Shown: positions 12,276 through 18,859 of the stretch, piece by piece
How positions within the stretch are numbered: the first letter of the stretch is position 1
How the letters are laid out: each line of letters opens with the position of its first letter
Assembly: GCA_021798135.1 (NCBI GenBank)
Contig: JAJZYI010000027.1
Coordinates: 1 to 18,859, forward strand
DNA length: 18,859 nucleotides
From: Actinomycetes bacterium
GTDB taxonomy: Bacteria; Actinomycetota; Acidimicrobiia; Acidimicrobiales; UBA8190
Reading direction: 5' to 3'
Notes under the pieces: generated by a model
Told to the model about the DNA's origin: nothing
Seen by the model: only the letters and a program-made list of their open reading frames with translations
The model's database searches: none
Made by a program: the position numbers and the translations under genes

Positions 12276-14846
12276 ATGCCGTTCCCGACACTCCCCGCCG
12301 CCCGCCGGGCGCACCTGCGGCACCTGCAGCTGACCGGAGCCCTGCCGTCGGGCCCGGTCGTGGTGCCCGGCGCGTCCCTCCGGGCGTCGCGCCGGTGGCT
12401 CGCGGTCCTCGACCCGACCGGACGGCCCGTGCGGCGCTGGCGGTGGGCCCAGGTGAGCGCGTGGACCTGCGAGGGGATCGCCAGGGATCCGAGCGGGGTC
12501 CACCGCCAGGTCCTGGAGCTGGTCGTGGGCGGCCGCACGTGCCGCCTGCTGGCGAGCGCCGCGGACCTGGGGCCGTTCGTCCGGGTGCTGGCTCGGTCGG
12601 CACCCGCCGCCAGGCAGGCGGCAGACCACGCCGGCGACACCGGCACGGCACCCGTCGACGACCGGTCCGGGGCGGCACCGCTGACCTCGAGCGACGCCGG
12701 TAGGCGAGCCGGGCCGTACGCCGCAGGCCGCCGCCGCTGGCGGGCTCGGCGGCGCCACCAGGGCGGCCAGCGCGAGGAGGCACCCGCTGGCACGGGCGAC
12801 GCCGGTCGACGGTCGGGCCTGCAGGCCCGGCGGGTCGCGTGGTCGGCTGCCGGCGCGTCGACGGCGGCCGTCCTGGTGGCGAGCCTGCTCGCCGGTGCGG
12901 TCCCGGGCCTGCCCCGGCGCGTCTCGCCCGCACCGGCCGGCAGCCGTCGGGCCAACGCCGACCTCGCCAAGGCCTTCGGGAGCGCGGCGATGGCCGACGT
13001 CCACCTGGCCCGGGCCACCGCGCCGCCGGCACCGGCCCCGCCTGCGATCGCCTCCGTCCCCCTGGCTGCTCGCGAATCGTTCGGGTTCCTCCCCTACTGG
13101 GCCCTGACCGACCCGTCGCCGGCCCTCGGCCTGCGCGCGCTCACCACGGTCGCCTACTTCGGCGTCGACGTCGGAGCGACGGGGGCGCCGGTCACCTCCG
13201 GCCCAGGGTGGGCCGGGTACCGCAGCCAGGCCTTCGCCACGCTGGCATCGGAGGCGCACCGGCACGGCAGCCGGGTGGTCCTGACGCTCACCTGCTTCGA
13301 CCGGCACGCACTGGACGAGCTGACGCACAGCAGCGCCGCGCAGGCGACGCTGGCCGCCACCGCGGTCTCGCTCGTGCGCGCCGAGAACCTCGACGGCGTC
13401 AACCTCGACCTCGAGGGTCAGGGGACCGCCGACCGGGCAGGCCTGGTCCGGCTGGTCGGAACCGTCGCGGCTGCCATGCACCGGGCCGACCCCGGCTGGC
13501 AGGTCACGGTCGACACGTACGGGTCGTCGGCAGGCGATGCCAACGGTTTCTACGACGTCGCCGCGCTGGCTCGCGAGGTCGACGCGCTGGTCGTCATGGC
13601 GTACGACATGGGCCCGTCCAGCGCGCCCGGCCCGACCGCCCCGGACGCCGGCCCCGGCTTCACCGACGCCGCCGTGGTCGCCGAGTACCGGGCGGTCGTC
13701 CCGGCAGGGTCGATCATCCTCGGCCTGCCGCTGTACGGGTACGACTGGCCCACCACCGGCCCGGCGGCCGGCGATCCCGCCACCGGGCCGCCGCAGCCGG
13801 TAGCGGACGACCAGGTGGCGCCCGCCGACACCGTGTACTGGGACCCGCTCACGGGCACCCCGTGGGCCGTCTACCAGACCGGCGGGCAATGGCACCAGAT
13901 CTGGTTCGACGACGCACCGTCGCTCGCGCACAAGTCCCGGCTCGCCGCGGCGGCCGGGCTCCGGGGCGTGGCGCTGTGGGCGCTCGGCATGGCCAGCGGC
14001 ACCCCGGCGGACCTCCCCGCCGCCCTGACAGGCGCCACGGCGGTCGCCACGCCGCCGGTCGGTCCGATGGCCCCGCCCGGTGCCGAGGCGCCGCTCGCCC
14101 CCGGCACGGGGGGTGGGATGGGGGCAGCCGGCGCAGGGGGCGGGCCGGCAGCGGCAACGGGGCTCGGCGGGCCCACCGCTGCCGTGGCCTCGGGGACGTT
14201 CGACGGCACCACGGTGTCGCTGTTCGCGTGGGCGACGGCGATGCCAGCCACCACCCCCACCAGCGGGACCGTCGTCGTCCGGTCCACGACGGACAGCGCC
14301 ATGGCCTGCCTGCAGGCCGGCCCGCCGCTCGCGGTCCGGAACATCACCGGCTGGCCGGGCACCTACCTCGTGTCGGCGTCGGCGCCCGATGACTGCGTGA
14401 CGGGCACCTGGGTGTTCGTGCTCGCCTCGGGCGGGGCCGGAGGGGCGGCCGGCACCACCGGGTCGGGCGGCGCGTCGGGGCCCGGCACGGCCGGGGAGCC
14501 GGGCACGGGGTCCGCTGGCGGCTCAGGCACCGCCGGCACCACCGGCACCACCGTAAGCCCCGACACCACGGGCACAGCCGGCACCACGGGCACCACGGGC
14601 AGCCCCGGCGTCACCGGAAGCTCCGGCACCACGGGCACCGCCGGCACCACCGGCGTCACCGGAAGCTCCGGCACCACGGGCACCGCCGGCACCACCGGAA
14701 GCGCCGGCACCGCCGGCACCACCGGCGTCACCGGAAGCTCCGGCACCACGGGCACCGCCCACGACGTGGGAGACGAGGAGGGCACGGCGAGCGCGGGTAG
14801 CGCGGCGACCCCGGCGGCGCCGACGGCACCGCCCGCGGCGCCGTGA
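12276..14846 (+). CDS. Membrane-anchored GH18-family protein with collagen-like tail
   Basis: An 856-residue, apparently single-pass protein. Residues 1-110 are a small cytosolic domain of unknown type with several Trp (WLAVLDPTG, RRWRWAQVSAW). A basic linker and a membrane helix (about 187-211) follow. The extracellular glycoside hydrolase 18 domain (about 265-590) begins SFGFLPYWA, has the catalytic strand DGVNLDLE (373-380, proton donor Glu380), then MAYD (441-444), LPLYGYDW and VALWALG (Trp568). This is closest to the YaaH-like GH18 branch, whose members act on peptidoglycan or other GlcNAc polymers, so cell-wall or glycan cleavage is likely. A small beta-rich segment (about 640-705) precedes a Gly-X-Y collagen-like tail rich in Thr. 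There is no LPxTG signal. The ATG has only a weak GAAGA upstream. Confidence 0.85.
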   Translation: MPFPTLPAARRAHLRHLQLTGALPSGPVVVPGASLRASRRWLAVLDPTGRPVRRWRWAQVSAWTCEGIARDPSGVHRQVLELVVGGRTCRLLASAADLGPFVRVLARSAPAARQAADHAGDTGTAPVDDRSGAAPLTSSDAGRRAGPYAAGRRRWRARRRHQGGQREEAPAGTGDAGRRSGLQARRVAWSAAGASTAAVLVASLLAGAVPGLPRRVSPAPAGSRRANADLAKAFGSAAMADVHLARATAPPAPAPPAIASVPLAARESFGFLPYWALTDPSPALGLRALTTVAYFGVDVGATGAPVTSGPGWAGYRSQAFATLASEAHRHGSRVVLTLTCFDRHALDELTHSSAAQATLAATAVSLVRAENLDGVNLDLEGQGTADRAGLVRLVGTVAAAMHRADPGWQVTVDTYGSSAGDANGFYDVAALAREVDALVVMAYDMGPSSAPGPTAPDAGPGFTDAAVVAEYRAVVPAGSIILGLPLYGYDWPTTGPAAGDPATGPPQPVADDQVAPADTVYWDPLTGTPWAVYQTGGQWHQIWFDDAPSLAHKSRLAAAAGLRGVALWALGMASGTPADLPAALTGATAVATPPVGPMAPPGAEAPLAPGTGGGMGAAGAGGGPAAATGLGGPTAAVASGTFDGTTVSLFAWATAMPATTPTSGTVVVRSTTDSAMACLQAGPPLAVRNITGWPGTYLVSASAPDDCVTGTWVFVLASGGAGGAAGTTGSGGASGPGTAGEPGTGSAGGSGTAGTTGTTVSPDTTGTAGTTGTTGSPGVTGSSGTTGTAGTTGVTGSSGTTGTAGTTGSAGTAGTTGVTGSSGTTGTAHDVGDEEGTASAGSAATPAAPTAPPAAP
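14527..14759. repeat. Collagen-like minisatellite in the GH18 gene
   Basis: A 36-bp core encoding GVTGSSGTTGTA starts at 14607, 14652 and 14724 (spacings 45 and 72, all multiples of nine), inside a longer run where Gly recurs every third residue as GTT, GTA and GSS triplets. Such Gly-X-Thr collagen-like runs occur in bacterial surface filaments. Direct repeats and the regular period are visible in the sequence. Confidence 0.85.
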
Positions 14847-14932
14847 GCAGCTCCGGCCCCCGCCGCAGCCGGCGCACGGGCTGCCGCATGGACCCCTCTG
14901 GCACGCAGCGGGTCGAGCCGGCACACTCTTTC

Positions 14933-14947
14933 TGCAATCCTATTGCA
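14933..14947. promoter_or_regulatory. Nur-type Fur-family operator
   Basis: TGCAATCCTATTGCA is a 6-3-6 palindrome, equivalently TGCAA-N5-TTGCA, which matches the published Streptomyces Nur (nickel uptake regulator) box TTGCAA-N5-TTGCAA except for the outermost base on each side. Its right half is the -35 region of the downstream promoter. A second half-site pattern, TTGCACAAT, repeats at 14943 and 14956 (13-bp step) and may extend binding into the promoter spacer. Confidence 0.65.
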
Positions 14948-14971
14948 CAATCAGCTTGCACAATGTAGGGT
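14943..14971 (+). promoter_or_regulatory. Leaderless promoter of the Fur-NicO operon
   Basis: TTGCAC (14943-14948) and TAGGGT (14966-14971) are separated by exactly 17 bases. Six bases after the -10 comes the ATG at 14978, so the mRNA would begin with the start codon. No Shine-Dalgarno sequence is present. The -35 lies within the Nur-type palindrome, so binding of the regulator should block RNA polymerase. Confidence 0.6.
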
Positions 14972-14977
14972 TGCCGC

Positions 14978-15472
14978 ATGGGCCGGCGATCCGTCATCCC
15001 CCACCACGTGCTCGACCTGATGAGGCAGGGTGGTCGCCACTGCTGGACCGTCGACGAGGTCCACAGCGACCTCGCCGACCGCGGCTTGGCCCCTGATCCG
15101 TCCTCGGTGTTCCGCGCCGTCACCCGCCTGGAGCACGAGGGCGTGATCGTCCGCGTCCCCATCGACGACCGCCGCGCGCACTTCGAGGTCGCCGCCGATC
15201 ATCACGACCACCTGGTCTGCGAAGGGTGCGGCGCCGTCGAACCGCTGGCGTGCGCGGTGGTGCAGGCGCTCGCCGACCAGGTCCGCGCCACCTCCGGGTT
15301 CGTCGTGTCCGACCACCAGCTCGTCCTCACCGGCAGCTGCGCCAGGTGCGAGCGCGCCGAGGGCCTGCCGGAGCCGGCCCACGGCGGGGCCGGCCACGGC
15401 CGCAGCACCGACCGCCGGCACCCCGGCAGCGCCGCGGGCGCCGTCCACGCCAGCCGTGGTCGGGAGCGGTGA
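14978..15472 (+). CDS. Fur-family metalloregulator, probably Nur-like
   Basis: Fur-family repressors bind DNA when loaded with iron, zinc, nickel or manganese. This 164-residue protein has the winged-helix half (1-70: WTVDEVHSDLADRG, PSSVFRAVTRLEHEGVI) and the dimerisation/metal half (71-130) with DHHDHLVCEGCGAVE. Cys81/Cys84 and Cys121/Cys124 form the two CxxC pairs of a structural zinc site, and His75, His76, His78 and His113 are candidate regulatory ligands. An unusual Gly/His/Arg tail follows (133-164, four His). The operator upstream resembles a Nur box and the next gene, overlapping by GTGA, encodes a nickel/cobalt-type permease, so nickel sensing and autoregulation are inferred. Zinc or iron sensing cannot be excluded. 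Confidence 0.88.
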   Translation: MGRRSVIPHHVLDLMRQGGRHCWTVDEVHSDLADRGLAPDPSSVFRAVTRLEHEGVIVRVPIDDRRAHFEVAADHHDHLVCEGCGAVEPLACAVVQALADQVRATSGFVVSDHQLVLTGSCARCERAEGLPEPAHGGAGHGRSTDRRHPGSAAGAVHASRGRER

Positions 15473-16443
15473 CCGGCGTGCTCGGCGCCCTCAACCTCTT
15501 CGACCCGACCCACGTGGCCGGCGCGGCCATCCTGGTGACCGCCTTCCTGCTCGGCGCCGTGCACGGGATCACCCCCGACGAGCACACCTGGCCCATCACC
15601 TTCAGCTACGCGGTCGGTGGCTACTCCAGCCGCCGGGGCGTCAGGGCCGGCCTCACCTTCTCGGCTGCCTTCACGCTGCAGCGGGCCCTGGCCAGCGAGC
15701 TCGCGTACCTGGGCCTGTCCCGAGTGTTCACCTTCGCGTCGGCCGACTACGTCACCTACCTGGTGGTCGGCGCGCTCATGGTCGCCGCCGGCGTGACCAT
15801 CGTGCGCAGACGCCGAACGGTGCACCTGCACCTCCCCTGGTTCCGGTCCCACGACGTCGACGACCACGAGCACCTGCCGGTGCTCAACGACCCGCGCCCG
15901 TGGATGCCCGCCGTCCACGGGTTCGTCGCCGGCTGGGGCTTCGGGGCGTTCGCTGTCATCATCTACACGGTGCTGGCGCCGGCCGAGCACAGCGCCGCCC
16001 TGGGCTGGCTGCCCGGCGCGTGCTTCGGTCTGGGCACCATGGCCGTCCAGGTCCTGGTGGGCGGCATCTTCGGCCTCGTCGCCTCGCGTCGAGGCCTCCC
16101 CGCCGCCGCCATCCGGCGCGTAGCGCTGAAGACGGCTGCCAACACGCTCACCTGGGGCGGCGCCGCCTTCGTCGCCGCGGGCATCGCCGGCCTCGCCTTC
16201 CCGGCCGCGACCGGGCTCGCGGTCACCACAGGCGTGCACGTCCACAACCTGGACCACGTGGGCATCGCCACCGTCCTCGCCATCGGATCGGTCATGGGCA
16301 TCGGGCTCGGAACGCTGGTGCACCAGACCCGTGCCGAGACGCGAGTCGCTCGGGCCGCCGCCGGCGAGCCGATCGCCGACGCCGCGGGCGTGCCGCAGGA
16401 GCCCACCGGCGCGCCCGTCCGTGCAGGCGCCGACCACCGGTGA
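15469..16443 (+). CDS. NicO-like nickel/cobalt permease (HupE/UreH-type)
   Basis: A 324-residue polytopic membrane protein with about seven hydrophobic segments. The first holds HGITPDEHTW (His32, Asp37, His39), a variant of the HX4DH signature of nickel/cobalt permeases; similar proteins are annotated NicO, UreH or TauE-like. A His-rich hydrophilic loop (119-135, HLHLPWFRSHDVDDHEH) separates the two halves. The second half begins AVHGFVAGWGFGAF, echoing the first signature, and HVHNLDH (257-263) adds another metal-ligand cluster near the C-terminal helix. The GTG start overlaps the regulator's stop and has GGGAG five bases upstream. Nickel or cobalt uptake is the best guess from motif plus operator; export is the main alternative. 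Confidence 0.75.
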   Translation: MTGVLGALNLFDPTHVAGAAILVTAFLLGAVHGITPDEHTWPITFSYAVGGYSSRRGVRAGLTFSAAFTLQRALASELAYLGLSRVFTFASADYVTYLVVGALMVAAGVTIVRRRRTVHLHLPWFRSHDVDDHEHLPVLNDPRPWMPAVHGFVAGWGFGAFAVIIYTVLAPAEHSAALGWLPGACFGLGTMAVQVLVGGIFGLVASRRGLPAAAIRRVALKTAANTLTWGGAAFVAAGIAGLAFPAATGLAVTTGVHVHNLDHVGIATVLAIGSVMGIGLGTLVHQTRAETRVARAAAGEPIADAAGVPQEPTGAPVRAGADHR

Positions 16444-16453
16444 GAGCATGGCC

Positions 16454-16475
16454 GCGGCCCGCCCGTGCGGGCCGC
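16454..16475 (+). terminator. Terminator hairpin after the permease gene
   Basis: GCGGCCCGC (16454-16462) and GCGGGCCGC (16467-16475) form a perfect 9-bp stem with a CCGT loop, ten bases after the permease stop. It probably separates the metal operon from the P450 gene, though readthrough is possible because only 44 bases remain before the next start and no other promoter is evident. Confidence 0.55.
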
Positions 16476-16519
16476 CCCGTGGCGGGACCACGGCGCCGGC
16501 AGCACCCTTGGAGGCACCC

Positions 16520-17803
16520 ATGACGCAGCGCACCGGCTCGGACCTCGACGGCATCGACCTCTCCGACATCGGGTTCTGGACGCTGCCGTGGCCGGAGCGC
16601 TACCGGGCGTTCGCCGCGTTGCGCGCCCACCCGGCCCTCCCCCACTTCGACGACCCCGTGCTCGAGGGAGCGCTGGCCGACATCCTCCCACCCGGCAACG
16701 GCTACTACGCGGTGACGCGCCACGCCGACGTCGTGCGCGCCAGCCGCAACCCCGACGTGTTCTGCTCGGGCCAGGGGGCGACCAGCATCATCGACCTGCC
16801 CAGGGAGATGCTCGAGTACTTCGGCGGGATGATCAACGAGGACGACCCCCGCCACTCCCGGCTCCGCCGCATCGTGTCGGCCGCGTTCAACCCCAGGCGC
16901 GTCCGCAGCATCGAGGACGCCATCGAGCGGGTGGCCGAGGCCCTGGTGGACCGCCTGCTGCACGTCGGCTCGTGCGACTTCGTCACGGAGGTCGCGGCCC
17001 AGCTGCCCCTCGCCATCATCTGCGACATGATGGGCGTCCCGGAGGACCGGCGGGACACCGTGTTCGAGGCCTCCAACGTCATCCTGAGCAACGGGGATCC
17101 CGAGCTCGTGCCCGAGGGCGCCGATCCGCTCGCGCTCTTCATGGAGGCGGGCGCGACCCTGACCGGCCTGATGGAGGGGCTCGCCGAGGACCGCCTCTCC
17201 AGGCCCACCGACGACGTCACGTCGGCGCTCGTGAACGCCAACGTCGACGGCGAGGCGCTCGACCACGCCGAGCTCGCGTCGTTCTTCATCCTGCTGGTGG
17301 TGGCAGGCAACGAGACCACCCGCAACGCCATCAGCCACGGCCTGCTCGCGCTCACCGAGCACCCCGACCAGCGCTCCGCCTGGGCCGCCGACGTCGACGG
17401 CGTGACCCCGACGGCGGTCGAGGAGATCGTGCGGTGGGCCTCGCCGGTCATCTTCATGCGCCGCACCGTCACGACCGACAGCGAGCTGGCCGGCCAGCCG
17501 CTGCACGCGGGCGACAAGCTCCTGCTCTTCTACGCGGCGGCGAACCGAGACGAAACGGTCTTCGACCGCCCCGAGCACTTCGACGTCCGCCGGCAGCCGA
17601 ACCCGCACGTCGGGTTCGGCGGGGCCGGGCCGCACTTCTGCCTGGGGGCCCACCTCGCCCGGCGGGAGATCGACGTCATGTTCCGCCAGCTGCTCACGCG
17701 GGCTCCGCACCTGGCCGCCACCGGCGCACCGGACCGGCTCCGGTCCAGCTTCATCAACGGCATCAAGCACCTTCCCTGCGACGTCGAGGCACTGCGCGCC
17801 TGA
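16520..17803 (+). CDS. Cytochrome P450 (CYP124/125/142-like)
   Basis: A soluble bacterial P450 of 427 residues, a haem monooxygenase that needs ferredoxin/reductase partners not encoded here. It has MINEDDPRHSRLRRIVSAAF (104-123, C-helix region), the I-helix oxygen-activation motif AGNETTR (262-268), the K-helix ExxR (Glu302, Arg305) and the haem loop FGGAGPHFCLG (366-376) with thiolate ligand Cys374. The NPHVGFGG run and the DxxR-rich C-helix resemble actinobacterial CYP124/125/142 enzymes that hydroxylate sterol side chains or methyl-branched lipids; substrate class is an inference from general resemblance. The ATG is chosen because GGAGG lies five to six bases upstream and ends match family length. 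The gene has no obvious functional tie to the metal operon before it. Confidence 0.93.
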   Translation: MTQRTGSDLDGIDLSDIGFWTLPWPERYRAFAALRAHPALPHFDDPVLEGALADILPPGNGYYAVTRHADVVRASRNPDVFCSGQGATSIIDLPREMLEYFGGMINEDDPRHSRLRRIVSAAFNPRRVRSIEDAIERVAEALVDRLLHVGSCDFVTEVAAQLPLAIICDMMGVPEDRRDTVFEASNVILSNGDPELVPEGADPLALFMEAGATLTGLMEGLAEDRLSRPTDDVTSALVNANVDGEALDHAELASFFILLVVAGNETTRNAISHGLLALTEHPDQRSAWAADVDGVTPTAVEEIVRWASPVIFMRRTVTTDSELAGQPLHAGDKLLLFYAAANRDETVFDRPEHFDVRRQPNPHVGFGGAGPHFCLGAHLARREIDVMFRQLLTRAPHLAATGAPDRLRSSFINGIKHLPCDVEALRA

Positions 17804-17847
17804 CGGTCGTCGACGCGGGCCGCGAGCCCGGTCCCGGGGGCGCCCGG

Positions 17848-17864
17848 CCGGCGGCCTCCGCCGG
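17848..17864. terminator. Convergent hairpin after the P450 gene
   Basis: CCGGCGG (17848-17854) and CCGCCGG (17858-17864) form a perfect 7-bp stem with a 3-base loop in the 83-base spacer between two converging genes. Surrounding CCCGGG runs could extend it imperfectly. No U-tract is present. Confidence 0.45.
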
Positions 17865-17886
17865 GCCCGGGAGCCGAGCGAGGTGC

Positions 17887-18859
17887 TCAGCTCCCGACCG
17901 ACGCCGGGTTCGACCTGCGTCCAGTCGCAGCCCGCGTCGCCCGGCCCACCAGCTCCCGGGCATCGTCCCCCGGGCGGGGGACGGCGAACCCGAGCCGCAC
18001 CACCGGCGAGGGCGCCCGACGCGACACGCGCAGGTGCCGGAAACGCTGGTCGGCGTCCACCAGGTCCGCGTCGCGCAACAGGAACACGGCTTCACCAGGC
18101 GCGAGCAGGAACGGAGCGTCCCCCGGCCGCAGGGCCCCGAGGACCCTCGACTGGAGGATGCGCGTCGCGGATCCTGGGTCGGGCTCGCCGACGACGTCGG
18201 CGAAGCCGACGACCACGCGGCGGGGCACGGCCCCCGGCGGGCCCACGGCCGCCGCCACGGCGGCAAGCGCGTCCGCCAGCGCCCCACTCGCCCCGGAGGC
18301 GGAGGCGTGCTCGCCCGTGCCCGGGACCCCCTCGCCACCGCCTTCGCGCCCCACGCCCGACAGGCGCCAGACGTCAGGCGGAGGCCCGGCGCCGCACGCT
18401 GGCCCGGCGCCGGACTCACGCCCGGTACCCCACCCAGGCCCGGCGCCGGACTCGCGCCCGGGACCCGGCAGCTGCCCTGGCGCTGGACCCGGCTGCGCCC
18501 CCTGGTCCATGCCTGCACCAGCGTCGCCTTGGCCGCCGGCCAGCCCGCGCCGGCGCCGGGCGTCCTCGACCAGGCGCGTCGCCAGGGCGGCAAGCTCCGT
18601 GATCCGCTCCGGGCCCGGCCCCGCGGCATGCCACACCTCGCCGGACGGATCCGGCCCGGCGCCCGCCCGCGCCGACACCCGCTCCTGCGGAGATCCCGGC
18701 GGTGGCCCGGACCCCGGCACTGCCGGCGGTGCCGGGCTGTGCTCCGGCCCGGGGCGGTCCCGGCCGCTGCTCCGTTCGCCGGGAACCCGGACGACCCGCA
18801 CACCGCCGGCCGAGCCGCCCTGCACACCGCCGGCCGAGCCGCCCTGCACACCGCCGGCC
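17887..18859 (-). CDS. Partial hypothetical protein with possible degenerate GGDEF-like domain
   Basis: The reading frame is open to the right edge, so the N-terminus may be missing; counting from a GTG at 18849 it has 320 residues. Residues 1-185 are low-complexity Gly/Pro/Ser-rich with 8- and 12-residue repeats, broken by one short helical stretch (ERITELAALATRLVEDARRRR, 81-101, positions only approximate). The C-terminal 130 residues look folded: RRVVVGFADVV (210-220), RILQSRVLGALRPGD, LAPGEAVFLLRDAD (249-262), then VRLGFAVPRPGDDARELVGRA (284-304). The order and spacing recall a GGDEF domain, with APGEAVF at the GGDEF position and the late Gly-Phe-Ala and Asp-Ala-x-x-Leu elements. If so it cannot be a cyclase. 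This is inference; no family is recognised with confidence. Confidence 0.5.
   Translation of the reverse strand, partial: AGGVQGGSAGGVQGGSAGGVRVVRVPGERSSGRDRPGPEHSPAPPAVPGSGPPPGSPQERVSARAGAGPDPSGEVWHAAGPGPERITELAALATRLVEDARRRRGLAGGQGDAGAGMDQGAQPGPAPGQLPGPGRESGAGPGWGTGRESGAGPACGAGPPPDVWRLSGVGREGGGEGVPGTGEHASASGASGALADALAAVAAAVGPPGAVPRRVVVGFADVVGEPDPGSATRILQSRVLGALRPGDAPFLLAPGEAVFLLRDADLVDADQRFRHLRVSRRAPSPVVRLGFAVPRPGDDARELVGRATRAATGRRSNPASVGS
18401..18466. repeat. 36-bp repeat in the right-edge gene
   Basis: Bases 18401-18430 recur with few changes at 18437-18466, a 36-bp period sharing GGCCCGGCGCCGGACTC. In the minus-strand frame this encodes a 12-residue repeat containing GRESGAGP. Confidence 0.7.
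18799..18859. repeat. 24-bp tandem repeat running off the window edge
   Basis: Units 18799-18822 and 18823-18846 are identical and a third begins at 18847 and reaches the window end. The minus-strand frame reads Gly-Gly-Val-Gln-Gly-Gly-Ser-Ala. The array continues for an unknown distance. Confidence 0.85.

Noticed and set aside
14865..14884. GCAGCC/GGCTGC hairpin just after the GH18 gene as its terminator
   Set aside because: The stem is only six pairs with an eight-base loop, which is common by chance in DNA of this composition.

Overview
The window is very GC-rich DNA with strong G/C preference at third codon positions, many GTG starts, ATGA/GTGA start-stop overlaps and several genes that look leaderless (TANNNT, 6-7 bases, start codon). 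This fits a high-GC actinobacterium. The gene families (a TLxTC-type sortase, a SalK/SCO6745-type protein, a PspA-PspAA pair, a three-subunit transhydrogenase, a YacL-type PIN-TRAM protein) agree, and Acidimicrobiia or a relative is my best guess. I see no rRNA, tRNA, IS element, prophage or CRISPR array; this looks like ordinary chromosome with some lineage-specific decoration.

Layout. 270-1763 (+): membrane-anchored sortase with an unusual C-terminal extension. 4026-1940 (-): tight three-gene unit, SCO6745-family protein, HAD phosphatase, YjbQ/UPF0047 protein, whose last codons were tandemly duplicated into the convergent spacer as 46-bp repeats. 4380-5518 (+): PspA and PspAA (envelope stress). 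6033-5590 (-): DUF5522 Cys-rich protein with a repeat-rich N-terminus. 6246-7571 (+): stand-alone EAL protein with a repeat-rich tail. 7707-10701 (+): pntAA-pntAB-pntB, proton-translocating NAD(P) transhydrogenase, preceded by a palindrome over the probable -35. 11974-10805 (-): four-helix membrane PIN-TRAM protein lacking one catalytic acidic residue. 12276-14846 (+): single-pass membrane GH18-family protein with a collagen-like tail. 14978-16443 (+): Fur-family regulator overlapping a NicO-like metal permease. 16520-17803 (+): cytochrome P450. 18859-17887 (-): partial gene ending in what may be a degenerate GGDEF-like domain.

The best regulatory signal is at 14933-14971. A palindrome TGCAA-N5-TTGCA, matching the known Nur (nickel-responsive Fur) box, overlaps the -35 of an apparently leaderless promoter whose first transcribed base would be the A of the Fur-family ATG. 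With the overlapping permease gene, which has a His-rich loop, this suggests an autoregulated nickel or cobalt uptake unit.

A second theme is minisatellites. Repeats inside reading frames have periods divisible by three (45, 51, 45, 36, 24), while those after stop codons do not (46, 20). This supports translation of the low-complexity tails.
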